Below, piece after piece: positions 53,583 through 62,191 of a stretch of 64,000 nucleotides of DNA; the stretch's first letter is position 1; each line of letters starts with the position of its first letter. The notes below the pieces were generated by a model. It was given only the letters and a program-made list of their open reading frames with translations. It was not told the origin of the DNA and did not search any database. The position numbers and the translations under genes are program-made. Location of the stretch: assembly GCA_031430575.1 (NCBI GenBank), contig JANPBT010000074.1, forward strand, positions 36,127-100,126. Direction: 5' to 3'. The stretch comes from JANMDS01 sp031430575. GTDB lineage: Bacteria > Pseudomonadota > Gammaproteobacteria > Burkholderiales > Casimicrobiaceae.

Positions 53583-55577
53583 ATGCGCACTCCTATGATT
53601 TCGATTCAAAAAGCCCAAATCTGCGCCGCAGGTATTTCTCTGTCGTTGATCAGTTTTGCCAATGCGAGCTTGCTTGCGACTGCGACGCCCGCACTCATTC
53701 GCTCCGCCTGTAATCAAACGCTAAAAGCGCTGGCAAACGATACCGCCGCGCTCGAGTCGCCCGCTATGCTGAAGCGCCCGAGCGCAGCGCGCTATGCCGC
53801 GATGAATGACCTCGCGAAAAAGCTTGGTAATCTTGACGGAGAAGTCAGCATTATCGGCGGCGTGCATCCCGATAAAGCGGTGCGCGATGCGGCTGAGGCC
53901 TGCAGCGTGCGCATTGCTGCTGACCAAACGGCGCGTCAGCAGCGCCCGAAGCTCTACGCACTGATCAAATCAATCGCGCCAGCCACCCCCGTCGAAACCA
54001 AGCTTAAGCAAGATTGGATCGATGCCTTTGAAGATACCGGCGTGCAGCTACCTGCGGCGCAGAAAAAGCGTTTTCAGGCCGTCGCCAATGCGCTTACAAA
54101 ATATTCGATTGAGTTTGATCGCAATATTCGTGAATTCAAAGGCACGATGCGGTTTACCGAGGCCGAGCTAAAGGGGCTGCCGGAAAGCGTGAGATCAGGC
54201 TTAAAGCGCGATCCCGATGGGCAATTGGTGATAGGTTTTAGCTACCCAGAATACGATCCGGTGATGACGCTGGTGGAAGATGAAAACGTGCGCCAACGTT
54301 TCTCCCTTGCCTATGCCGCGCGCGGCGGCCAGCGCAATATCGATGTGCTGAAAGCAACGCTTCCGTTGCGTCAAGAGATGGCCGCGCTCATCGGTCAGCC
54401 TAATTTTTCGGCGTTGACTGTGCGCCGCCGCATGGCGGGCTCGCCGCAAGCGGTTGAAAAGTTTTTAGGCAACGTTTATGCCGCGCTCAAAGAGCCCCTG
54501 CTTTCTGAGATCGAAGCGATCCGCGCTGAAAAATCTGCGCATTTGGGCAAACCACTCGATCAAGTCAAAGCCAATCGTTGGGACTACGCCTTTTATCAAG
54601 AGCGTATTCGTAAATCCCGTTTCGCGATCGATCAAGAAGCATTGCGCGCCTACTTTCCAACCGAAGCATCGATGCAATGGATGCTCGATGTCTCGTCAGA
54701 GCTTTACGGCATTCGTTTTCAAGAAGTCAAAGAAAAGCTCTGGCATCCAGAAGCGCGCACGTTGATCGTAAGCGATGCGGCTTCCAATGAAAAACTGGGC
54801 ACCATTCATTTAGACCTCTTCCCGCGCGATGGTAAATACAACCACGCTGCGGTGTTCCCCATTTATATGTCAAGCGCGCTGGCCAAGCAGTTGCCGCGGG
54901 TGGCACTGGTGACTAATTTCAACCGCAAAGGTTTAGACGCCAACGAGCTGGAAACACTCGTGCATGAATTTGGACACGCGCTGCACGGCTCACTTTCGCG
55001 CACGCAATTTGTCGAGCATGGCGGCACTACCGTCGAGCGCGATTTTGTAGAAGCACCGTCGCAGATGTTTGAAGAATGGGCACGCCGCCCTGAGTCATTG
55101 CAGCGCTTTGCGAAAGCCTGCGCGCAGTGCCCTGCGCTCGGTGGCGATATGATTTCTCGGCTCAATCAAGCGCGTCAGTATGGTCAAGCCATGCGTTATG
55201 CGCGGCAATACCAATACGCAAAATACGATCTTGATTTAAATACCAAAGTTGACGCCGATCCCATGACGATTTGGCGGGCGGCGGAAGCCAGCATGCCGTG
55301 GGGCGATACAGGCAATCTATTCCCGAGCCAATTCGGTCATCTGATGGGCTACGCATCGGCTTACTACGGTTATATGTGGAGCGAAGTTGTCGCACTCGAC
55401 ATGCTTTCGGCTTACGGCAAAAATCTGATGGATGCTGGCGTGGGCAAACGTTATCGCGATTTGATTCTCGCCCGCGGCAGCGAGCGACCCGCAGCGCAAA
55501 TGGTGCGCGATTTCCTCGGCCGCGATCCCAATACCGATGCGTTTTTTAAAGAGATCACTGGGCAGCGTACGCAATGA
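53583..55577 (+). CDS. M3-family oligopeptidase, probably exported
   Basis: 664 residues. HEFGHALHG holds the zinc histidines and catalytic glutamate, and the thimet-oligopeptidase landmarks HLDLFPRDGKYNHAAVF and VEAPSQMFEEW are present. The N-terminus, with the repeat copy at 53621-53633 read QICAAGISLSL, looks like a signal peptide core followed by FANAS, so the enzyme may be periplasmic, whereas PepF/OpdA/Dcp members vary. The gene lies between binding protein and permease and overlaps the permease by 4 bases. A second copy at 54050-54062 is read LPAAQKK. Confidence 0.92.
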   Translation: MRTPMISIQKAQICAAGISLSLISFANASLLATATPALIRSACNQTLKALANDTAALESPAMLKRPSAARYAAMNDLAKKLGNLDGEVSIIGGVHPDKAVRDAAEACSVRIAADQTARQQRPKLYALIKSIAPATPVETKLKQDWIDAFEDTGVQLPAAQKKRFQAVANALTKYSIEFDRNIREFKGTMRFTEAELKGLPESVRSGLKRDPDGQLVIGFSYPEYDPVMTLVEDENVRQRFSLAYAARGGQRNIDVLKATLPLRQEMAALIGQPNFSALTVRRRMAGSPQAVEKFLGNVYAALKEPLLSEIEAIRAEKSAHLGKPLDQVKANRWDYAFYQERIRKSRFAIDQEALRAYFPTEASMQWMLDVSSELYGIRFQEVKEKLWHPEARTLIVSDAASNEKLGTIHLDLFPRDGKYNHAAVFPIYMSSALAKQLPRVALVTNFNRKGLDANELETLVHEFGHALHGSLSRTQFVEHGGTTVERDFVEAPSQMFEEWARRPESLQRFAKACAQCPALGGDMISRLNQARQYGQAMRYARQYQYAKYDLDLNTKVDADPMTIWRAAEASMPWGDTGNLFPSQFGHLMGYASAYYGYMWSEVVALDMLSAYGKNLMDAGVGKRYRDLILARGSERPAAQMVRDFLGRDPNTDAFFKEITGQRTQ

Positions 55578-56512
55578 GCGCCTATCTCGTTCGCCGGCTC
55601 TGGCAGATGTTTCCCACGCTCTTGGGCGTGATTTTGTTTATCTTTATTATCTTCAACATGGTTGGCGGTGATCCGGCCTATGTGCTTGCGGGCAAAATTT
55701 CCAGCCCTGAGCAGATCGCAAATATACGCAAAGAGCTGGGTGTCGATCAGCCCTACTATGTTCAGCTATGGATATTTATCAAACAAGTTTTTACGTTTAA
55801 TTTCGGCGCGAGCTGGAGCACCAACGAGCTTGTCTCTGATCTTTTTAAAACCCGCGTACCGCCGACCTTGATGGTCGCGATCCCTTTGTTGGTTATTGAT
55901 ACCGTGCTCGCGCTGGTGCTTGCGCTGACGGTCGCTTACTATCGCGCGTCGCTCACCGATCGTGCCGTCATGATTGCTTGCACCGTCGCACAGGCGGTAT
56001 CGATCTTGGTCTACATCATCGTCGGGCAATATTTTTTCGCCTATAAGCTTGGCTGGTTTGAAGTGCAGGGCTGGGGCAATTCTTATTTTGAAAATCAATT
56101 TAAATATGCGTTACTGCCGATATTGATCGGCGTCGCCGTTTCGCTTGCACCGTCGATTCGGCTTTACCGAACTTTCGCACTCGACGAAATTAACCAAGAC
56201 TACGTGCGCACCGCCCGTGCCAAAGGCATGAGCGAGACCCGCACGATGCTGACACACGTTTTGCGCAATGCGGGCATTCCGGTGATTACCAACGTGCTCG
56301 TGCAATTGCCGGGTCTGATGGTCGGCATCTTTTTAATTGAGCGTTTTTTCTCGATTCCGGGTATCGGGCGGGAAGCGATTTTGGCCGTTGAGCGCAGCGA
56401 TTTTCCGGTCATTAAGGCGGTAACGATTTACGTCGCGATTGCGACGATGGTCTTTAACTTGCTCGCCGATCTGCTCTATAAAGTCGTCGATCCACGGGTG
56501 CAACTCAAATGA
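55574..56512 (+). CDS. oppB: Oligopeptide ABC transporter permease, OppB-like
   Basis: 312 residues with six membrane helices. It begins YLVRRLWQMFPTLLGVILFIFIIFNMVGGDP, typical of OppB/DppB, and has the EAA loop RTARAKGMSETRTMLTHVLRNA. It forms half of the peptide channel with OppC. It starts within the M3 peptidase stop and ends within the OppC start (both ATGA), so these three are translationally coupled. Confidence 0.93.
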   Translation: MSAYLVRRLWQMFPTLLGVILFIFIIFNMVGGDPAYVLAGKISSPEQIANIRKELGVDQPYYVQLWIFIKQVFTFNFGASWSTNELVSDLFKTRVPPTLMVAIPLLVIDTVLALVLALTVAYYRASLTDRAVMIACTVAQAVSILVYIIVGQYFFAYKLGWFEVQGWGNSYFENQFKYALLPILIGVAVSLAPSIRLYRTFALDEINQDYVRTARAKGMSETRTMLTHVLRNAGIPVITNVLVQLPGLMVGIFLIERFFSIPGIGREAILAVERSDFPVIKAVTIYVAIATMVFNLLADLLYKVVDPRVQLK

Positions 56513-57879
56513 GCGCTTCCGCATCCCCCGTAGGGGCAACGACCGCACGCGCATTCGATCCGCGCGCGATTTCGGCAGCAGCCCAGTCGCCAAATCTTTG
56601 GCAATTGGCTTGGCGACGATTACTCTCCGATAAAGTCGCGGTCATCGCAATGTGCATCGTCATTGCGTTTATCCTGATGTCGGTGCTTTCGGCCTTTGGC
56701 GTCTACACCAAAGACTGGAATCGCGAGGTTGGCAACAACTATGCGCCGCCGACCTTCGCGCCAGGTGATCTCAGCAGTTCGGATGCCCCGCCCGTCGTCG
56801 TGACCGCGGCGTCGCAAACTGGCGACGCCAGCGCACTGCCGTATACCTTCACCACCGGCGTTAAAGATCCGCTCGAAGCGGAAATGCGCGAAATTTATGG
56901 TGCCCTTGGGCGCGTAAAAAGCAGCGCAGCCAGCGCGCAATCGTCGCCACCGGGCGTAACGAGTAGCGTCGTCGATCCGCTCGCTGAAGATATCATCGCG
57001 ATTAAAAAAGAGCTCGGTCGCCCACTTGATAGCGGCCTACCTGCGGCGCAGTTTAGAGGCCCCGTGAGTAGCGTGAAAGACCCGCTGGAAGACGACGTGA
57101 TTGCAATCAATAAAGAGCTTGGGCGCTCAGTTGCTGGTGTTGCTGCCGTTGCCGGGGTGATGTCCGTGGCCGCAGCAAGTGAAGCCAAAATCGTGCGCGC
57201 TGCCACGCTTCCGCTCGGCGGCGATAAATGGGGGCGAGACGTGCTCAAAAAAGTCATCAAAGGCTCGGAGACGTCCATTCTCGTAGGCTTCGCAGCGGCG
57301 ATCATTGCCACGATTGTGGGCACCGTGCTTGGCGCGCTCGCGGGCTACTTTGGCGGCTGGATCGATGATCTACTAAATTGGTTTTATAGTATTTTTAGCT
57401 CCGTGCCTTACTTGCTTTTGATCTTGGCCATTGCAGCGGTGCTGAATCAAAAAGGTGTCTTCACCATCATCATGATTTTGGGGCTCACTGGTTGGTCAAG
57501 TATTTTTAGATTGGTGCGGGCTGAGTATATGAAGCACAAATCTCGGGAATACGTGCAAGCAGCCACCGCGATCGGTGCGTCCGATATGCGCAAAATGTTT
57601 GTGCACATCTTCCCCAATATTAGCCACGTCGCGTTAGTGCAGTTATCGTTGCATGTGGTGCTTTTCATTAAGAGTGAAGTGATCCTTTCCTTCCTTGGAT
57701 TTGGCGTTGGTGTTGATACCGTTTCTTGGGGTTCGATGCTCAATGAATCGCAGAGCGAACTGATTTTGGGTAAGTGGTGGCAGCTGACTGCCGCGACTGT
57801 CTTTATGGCCATCGTCGTTACAGCGTTTTCATTGTTCACCGATGCGCTACGCGATGCGCTTGATCCAAAGTTGAAGTGA
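56509..57879 (+). CDS. oppC: Oligopeptide ABC transporter permease, OppC-like, with a repeat-bearing insertion
   Basis: 456 residues, about 150 more than usual. Helix 1 (about 42-62) is followed by a long extra segment (about 85-230) before LPLGGDKWGRDVLKKVIKGSETS, the conserved segment that normally comes soon after helix 1. The insertion holds three copies of an 18-residue unit at 118-135, 154-171 and 189-206, with pattern VxDPLxxDxxxIxxELGR. By topology it lies in the periplasm. The rest, with the EAA loop YVQAATAIGASDMRKMFVHIFPN, is a normal OppC. The repeat copy at 57039-57051 falls in the insertion (LPAAQF). Confidence 0.9.
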   Translation: MSASASPVGATTARAFDPRAISAAAQSPNLWQLAWRRLLSDKVAVIAMCIVIAFILMSVLSAFGVYTKDWNREVGNNYAPPTFAPGDLSSSDAPPVVVTAASQTGDASALPYTFTTGVKDPLEAEMREIYGALGRVKSSAASAQSSPPGVTSSVVDPLAEDIIAIKKELGRPLDSGLPAAQFRGPVSSVKDPLEDDVIAINKELGRSVAGVAAVAGVMSVAAASEAKIVRAATLPLGGDKWGRDVLKKVIKGSETSILVGFAAAIIATIVGTVLGALAGYFGGWIDDLLNWFYSIFSSVPYLLLILAIAAVLNQKGVFTIIMILGLTGWSSIFRLVRAEYMKHKSREYVQAATAIGASDMRKMFVHIFPNISHVALVQLSLHVVLFIKSEVILSFLGFGVGVDTVSWGSMLNESQSELILGKWWQLTAATVFMAIVVTAFSLFTDALRDALDPKLK

Positions 57880-57880
57880 G

Positions 57881-59632
57881 ATGACGATGAAGCCACTTTT
57901 AAGCGTTCGTAATTTAAGCGTCACCTTCCGCATTGACCGTAAAAATAATTACGAAGCCGTGCGCGACATTTCATTTGAGATTCCTGAAAATTCGACGGTT
58001 GCTTTAGTGGGGGAGTCCGGGAGCGGCAAATCGGTGACCTCGCTTGCCATCATGGGTTTGCTACCCAAAGAAAACTCCAAAACCAGCGCAAGTTCTGTCG
58101 TTGAATTTGAAGGTAATAATTTACTCACCTTACCTGCGGCGCAGATGCAGAAGATTCGCGGTGGTGAGATTTCAATGATTTTCCAAGAGCCGATGAGCTC
58201 GCTCAATCCCGTATTTACGGTTGGCTTTCAGCTCGGTGAGACCTTGGAGAAGCATGCAAACTTGAGTGGAAATCAAGCCCGCGCCCGCTCGATTGAGTTG
58301 CTCGAAGAAGTGGGGATTCCCGATCCAAAAACCAGCATTGATAAGTATCCGTTTCAGATGTCGGGTGGGCAGCAGCAGCGGGTCATGATCGCAATGGCGA
58401 TTGCCTGCGAGCCAAAGCTTTTGATTGCAGATGAGCCGACGACCGCGCTTGACGTGACCATTCAGCGGCAAATCTTAGATCTCATCGCAGCGCTGCAAAA
58501 AAAGCACAAGATGAGCGTGCTTTTCATTACCCACGATCTCGCAGTGGTGGGTGATATTGCCGATCATGTTGTGGTGATGCGGCATGGGCAGATTCGCGAG
58601 CAAGGTGATGTGAAGCAAGTCTTCACCGCGCCAAAAGATGCGTATACCCGCGCGCTCTTGGCTTGCCGTCCGCGCGTTGATTCCCGCCCAAAAGTGTTGC
58701 CCGTCATTGATGATTTCATTAATGCTGAAAGCGAAAGCAACGGCGCTTTAGATAATCCCGCTGCGCGGCAGATAGGCTTACACGCCGAGCAGCGCAGCCG
58801 CGGCATTAAGCCCGATGATCCCATCATTTTGGACGTGCAAGGACTAGGAAAAACCTTTTATACGAAAGAAGGATTTTTCGGACAGAAACCGTTTCACGCG
58901 GTGAAAGACGTTAGCTTTAAGTTGCGAAAAGGCAAAACACTCGGGCTTGTAGGTGAGTCTGGCTCGGGCAAGACCACGGTTGGCCTCACGCTCATGCGCT
59001 TGCACCAGGCGAGCGCAGGCAAGGCATTTTTAGATGGCAAAGATATTCTCGCGATGAGCGATAAAGAATTCATGCCGTTTAAGCGCCGCATTCAAATCAT
59101 TTTTCAAAATCCGTATGCTTCGCTTAACCCGCGCTTCACGGTCGGTCAAATTTTGATTGAGCCGATGATGTTGCATGCGATTGGTGCTAACACAGAAGAG
59201 CGAGCCGGTATGGCCTTTGAGTTGCTCGCGCGTGTGGGCTTGCCTGAATCATCCTTCTACAAATACCCGCATGAGTTTTCAGGTGGGCAGCGCCAGCGTA
59301 TCGCGATTGCCCGGTGTTTGACGATGAAGCCTGAAATTTTAATTTGCGATGAATCGGTTTCCGCGCTTGATGTGTCAGTGCAGGCGCAAGTGCTCAATTT
59401 GCTGCAAGAGTTGCAGGATGAATACGGCATGTCTTATCTTTTCATCTCGCATGATTTGGCGGTGGTGAAATACATCAGCGATGAAGTGATGGTGATGAGT
59501 AACGGAGAAGCGGTTGAAGTGGCAAATTCTGATGAAATTTACGCCCGGCCTCAGCATCCTTATACCCAAAGGCTTTTAGCTTCGATCCCCAAAGGCACTG
59601 CTGCCTTGGCAGAGGGTTTTCATCGCGCTTGA
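57881..59632 (+). CDS. Double-domain oligopeptide ABC ATPase (OppDF/YejF/GsiA type)
   Basis: 583 residues made of two complete NBDs. The first has GESGSGKSVTSLAI, signature MSGGQQQRVMIAMA, Walker B LLIADEPTTALD and switch THDLAVV; the second GESGSGKTTVGLTL, FSGGQRQRIAIARC, LICDESVSALD and SHDLAVV. The OppD-type C-terminal extension of the first half reaches CRPRVDSRPKVLP. It energises the OppB/OppC channel. The second Walker B keeps its catalytic glutamate. The repeat copy at 58132-58144 is read TLPAAQMQK, just before the Q-loop of domain one. Confidence 0.94.
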   Translation: MTMKPLLSVRNLSVTFRIDRKNNYEAVRDISFEIPENSTVALVGESGSGKSVTSLAIMGLLPKENSKTSASSVVEFEGNNLLTLPAAQMQKIRGGEISMIFQEPMSSLNPVFTVGFQLGETLEKHANLSGNQARARSIELLEEVGIPDPKTSIDKYPFQMSGGQQQRVMIAMAIACEPKLLIADEPTTALDVTIQRQILDLIAALQKKHKMSVLFITHDLAVVGDIADHVVVMRHGQIREQGDVKQVFTAPKDAYTRALLACRPRVDSRPKVLPVIDDFINAESESNGALDNPAARQIGLHAEQRSRGIKPDDPIILDVQGLGKTFYTKEGFFGQKPFHAVKDVSFKLRKGKTLGLVGESGSGKTTVGLTLMRLHQASAGKAFLDGKDILAMSDKEFMPFKRRIQIIFQNPYASLNPRFTVGQILIEPMMLHAIGANTEERAGMAFELLARVGLPESSFYKYPHEFSGGQRQRIAIARCLTMKPEILICDESVSALDVSVQAQVLNLLQELQDEYGMSYLFISHDLAVVKYISDEVMVMSNGEAVEVANSDEIYARPQHPYTQRLLASIPKGTAALAEGFHRA

Positions 59633-59661
59633 TCACGATTTTGATTAAAAAAGAGCTCAAT

Positions 59662-59709
59662 CTGCGCCGCAGGTATTCTCAGTTTTGACGATACCTGCGG
59701 CGCAGTTTT
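59662..59709 (+). terminator. Hairpin of facing uptake-sequence-like repeats ending the opp operon
   Basis: Reverse copy 59662-59674 and forward copy 59693-59705; the 15-bp stem (59662-59676 with 59691-59705) has a 14-base loop and is followed by TTTTA on the plus strand, a standard intrinsic terminator form. Confidence 0.88.
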
Positions 59710-59822
59710 ATGCCCTTTAGCGTCGTCGTTCGTCCTGCTGATTCGGGTCTTCGTCGCACTTAGCGTGATTGAGCTCGCCCGCATCTATACACTCACGGCA
59801 TTCATGAATTAGAGGGATTGCA

Positions 59823-61892
59823 ATGAAAGTCTTACCGAAAATGTTGCGTACATTTCGCGTTGTCGCAATGGCGGTCGCGGTCTTCGCGGGCGTCTTTACT
59901 GGGCCGACCGCGATTGCGCAGCCAAAAGCCGCTGAACAAACGTCCGCAGTGGCAGCAGCGTTTAAACCACCAACGCTCGAAGAGTTTTGGCGTAAGCCAC
60001 AAATGCTGCAGCCTTCGCTCTCCAAGTCTGGGCGCTACCTCGCTGCACTCGCGCCTGCCAACGGCCGCATGAATCTCATCATCATTGATTTGGTGACGCG
60101 CAAAGGCGATATCCTCACCAGCTACGAATCGTTCGACGTCATTTCAAAAAATTGGATTGGTGATGAGCGTATTGTGTATTCCCTGGGCTCGCTCAATTCA
60201 CCGACCGGCGCGGGCCAGTTTGACGGCGGCGGCTTGTTTGTTGTTAACCGCGATGGCAAGCAGGGGCGTCAGCTCGCAAGCACTGTGCGTGATTCGCGCA
60301 GTAAGGGGCAGGTTGTTAACCGTGGGCTGAGCTTTTTCCGTACCGTTCCTGGGAGCACTGACGAAATCATCGCCTCGGGAAATCTGACCGCTGCTGATTC
60401 GACCGATCTCTACCGCGTCAATCTCAATAACGGGCGCACGAGCCTCATCACCACGGGTCGTCCTGCTTCATTGACTTCAAATTGGATCATGGATAGCAAG
60501 CTCGTTCCGCGCGTGGTCTCTTCCCGAATAAAGGGCACGTTGACCGGCGTTGTCCATTACCGGGATGGCGAGGGTTCGCCATGGCAAGAAATTTCGCGTT
60601 TCGATGCGATTAAGGGCTCGCGCTTGCAGCCGATTGCGTTCGAGGCGGATGACAAAACGCTACAAGTGGCAAGCAACGAAGGTCGGGATACTTTCGGCGT
60701 TTTTCGCTATGACCCGGTCGCAAAAAAGCGGGGTGAATTAATTGCTGCGCATCCGCGTTTTGATATGGGGGGTGATGCCAGTGGCGACGAAGTTTCCGGC
60801 ATCATTGAAGATCCAGACTCTGGAAAAATCGTTGGCTACGCGGTTGAGGCTGACAAACCTGAAACGGTCTGGACTGACGACCGCTACGCCCGCACGCAAC
60901 GCGCGATGGACGGGGCCTTGCCCAAGATGGTGAATTTGATCCGCCCAACGCCTGATCGCAAGAAATGGCTCGTGACCTCCTACTCCGATATCGGCGCAAT
61001 GCGCTTTTATTTCTATGATGAAGAAAAGAAATCGCTCGAAGAAATCGGTGGCACCAAGCCTTGGCTTGACGGTAAGCTCGTGGAGCAAAAATCGTTTCGA
61101 TTTAAAACGCGCGATGGTCTTGAAATTCCGGGCTATGTGTTCTTGCCGCCGGGCTACAAGCCAGGTACCAAGCTACCCACTATTCTGCACATCCATGGCG
61201 GCCCGTTCGCGCGCGCTGATTTCTTTGGCGGTGGCTTTGGCTACTTGGAAGGGCAGATTTTTGCCTCCCGCGGCTATGCGGTAGTCGTGCCGAACTTTCG
61301 CATCACCCCGGGCTTTGGCACGAAAATTTTTGCAGCTGGCTTTGGTACCGTGGGTAAACAAATGTCTGACGATCACGAAGATGCCGTGCTCTGGGCCATC
61401 GATCAAGGCTATACCGATCCGAAAAAGGTCTGCATCTCTGGTGCGAGCTACGGCGGATTTGCCGCACTTCACGCGTTAGTGAAGCGACCAGAAATGTTTG
61501 CATGCTCAATCGCCGGATTGGCGGTAACCGATTACAAATACCAACTGACAACGCCAGATGGCGATACCTCTTATAACGATGAATCAGTGGACTACTGGAA
61601 GAAGGTCATCGGAATTGAGGATCTTAATTCGCAACTGGCTCGCGATATTTCGCCTGTTTTCCAAGCCGATAAGATGAAAGTGCCGGTTTTTCTGTATGCG
61701 GGTGAAGATGATATTCGCGTGCCTATCGATCAAATTGATCGTATGGCAAAAGCGCTACGAAATGCGGGTAATCCACCTAAGGCTTATATCGTGAAAAAGA
61801 ACGAAGGTCACGGCTTTGGAAAAACTGAGAATAACGTTGATCTCTATACCCAAATGCTGAAATTTGTGGAAGATTCCATTGGCAAGCCATGA
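59823..61892 (+). CDS. S9-family prolyl oligopeptidase-like serine peptidase, exported
   Basis: 689 residues: signal peptide ending near TAIAQPKAAEQ, a beta-propeller of about 380 residues, then an alpha/beta-hydrolase domain. The nucleophile is in ISGASYGGFAALHAL (GxSxGG), the aspartate in YAGEDDIRVP and the histidine in EGHGFGK. Dipeptidyl- or acylaminoacyl-peptidases of this type trim peptides in the periplasm. It is isolated between two repeat-hairpin terminators and a TonB receptor gene, which suggests peptide or siderophore-peptide use. Confidence 0.93.
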   Translation: MKVLPKMLRTFRVVAMAVAVFAGVFTGPTAIAQPKAAEQTSAVAAAFKPPTLEEFWRKPQMLQPSLSKSGRYLAALAPANGRMNLIIIDLVTRKGDILTSYESFDVISKNWIGDERIVYSLGSLNSPTGAGQFDGGGLFVVNRDGKQGRQLASTVRDSRSKGQVVNRGLSFFRTVPGSTDEIIASGNLTAADSTDLYRVNLNNGRTSLITTGRPASLTSNWIMDSKLVPRVVSSRIKGTLTGVVHYRDGEGSPWQEISRFDAIKGSRLQPIAFEADDKTLQVASNEGRDTFGVFRYDPVAKKRGELIAAHPRFDMGGDASGDEVSGIIEDPDSGKIVGYAVEADKPETVWTDDRYARTQRAMDGALPKMVNLIRPTPDRKKWLVTSYSDIGAMRFYFYDEEKKSLEEIGGTKPWLDGKLVEQKSFRFKTRDGLEIPGYVFLPPGYKPGTKLPTILHIHGGPFARADFFGGGFGYLEGQIFASRGYAVVVPNFRITPGFGTKIFAAGFGTVGKQMSDDHEDAVLWAIDQGYTDPKKVCISGASYGGFAALHALVKRPEMFACSIAGLAVTDYKYQLTTPDGDTSYNDESVDYWKKVIGIEDLNSQLARDISPVFQADKMKVPVFLYAGEDDIRVPIDQIDRMAKALRNAGNPPKAYIVKKNEGHGFGKTENNVDLYTQMLKFVEDSIGKP

Positions 61893-61919
61893 TTTGATCT
61901 ACATCGGCTTTTGAGGATG

Positions 61920-61974
61920 AAAACTGCGCCGCAAGTATAAGCAAATTTTGCGCATACCTGCGGCGCAGTTTTTT
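61920..61974 (+). terminator. Hairpin of facing uptake-sequence-like repeats with six T
   Basis: Reverse copy 61924-61936 (one change) and forward copy 61956-61968. The stem (61920-61938 with 61954-61972) is 19 bp with one mismatch, and a run of six T (61969-61974) follows. It ends the S9 peptidase transcript. Confidence 0.9.
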
Positions 61975-62191
61975 GCATATGCAGCGATTTCATCCAAAGT
62001 TATGCAATAAGCATTTTGAAAACGATTGCATTTTTAGAAGTGTTGCGCGAGACACACCCAGTTTCGTCGAAAGTTTCAGCAAGATGACAAGCGGTAGGAT
62101 TCCCTTGGCAAATGGTGCAAAATCAGGCGATTGGTGCTTTGACGCAAACGCGCGTTTGAAGCGATTGAGTTTTTAGAAAAAGGGGTTTTAC

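Noticed and set aside
584..61974. CRISPR array or tandem repeat made of the 14-base word
   Set aside because: Copies are scattered at irregular distances over the whole window on both strands, within genes as well as between them, and there are no spacers of constant length or cas genes.
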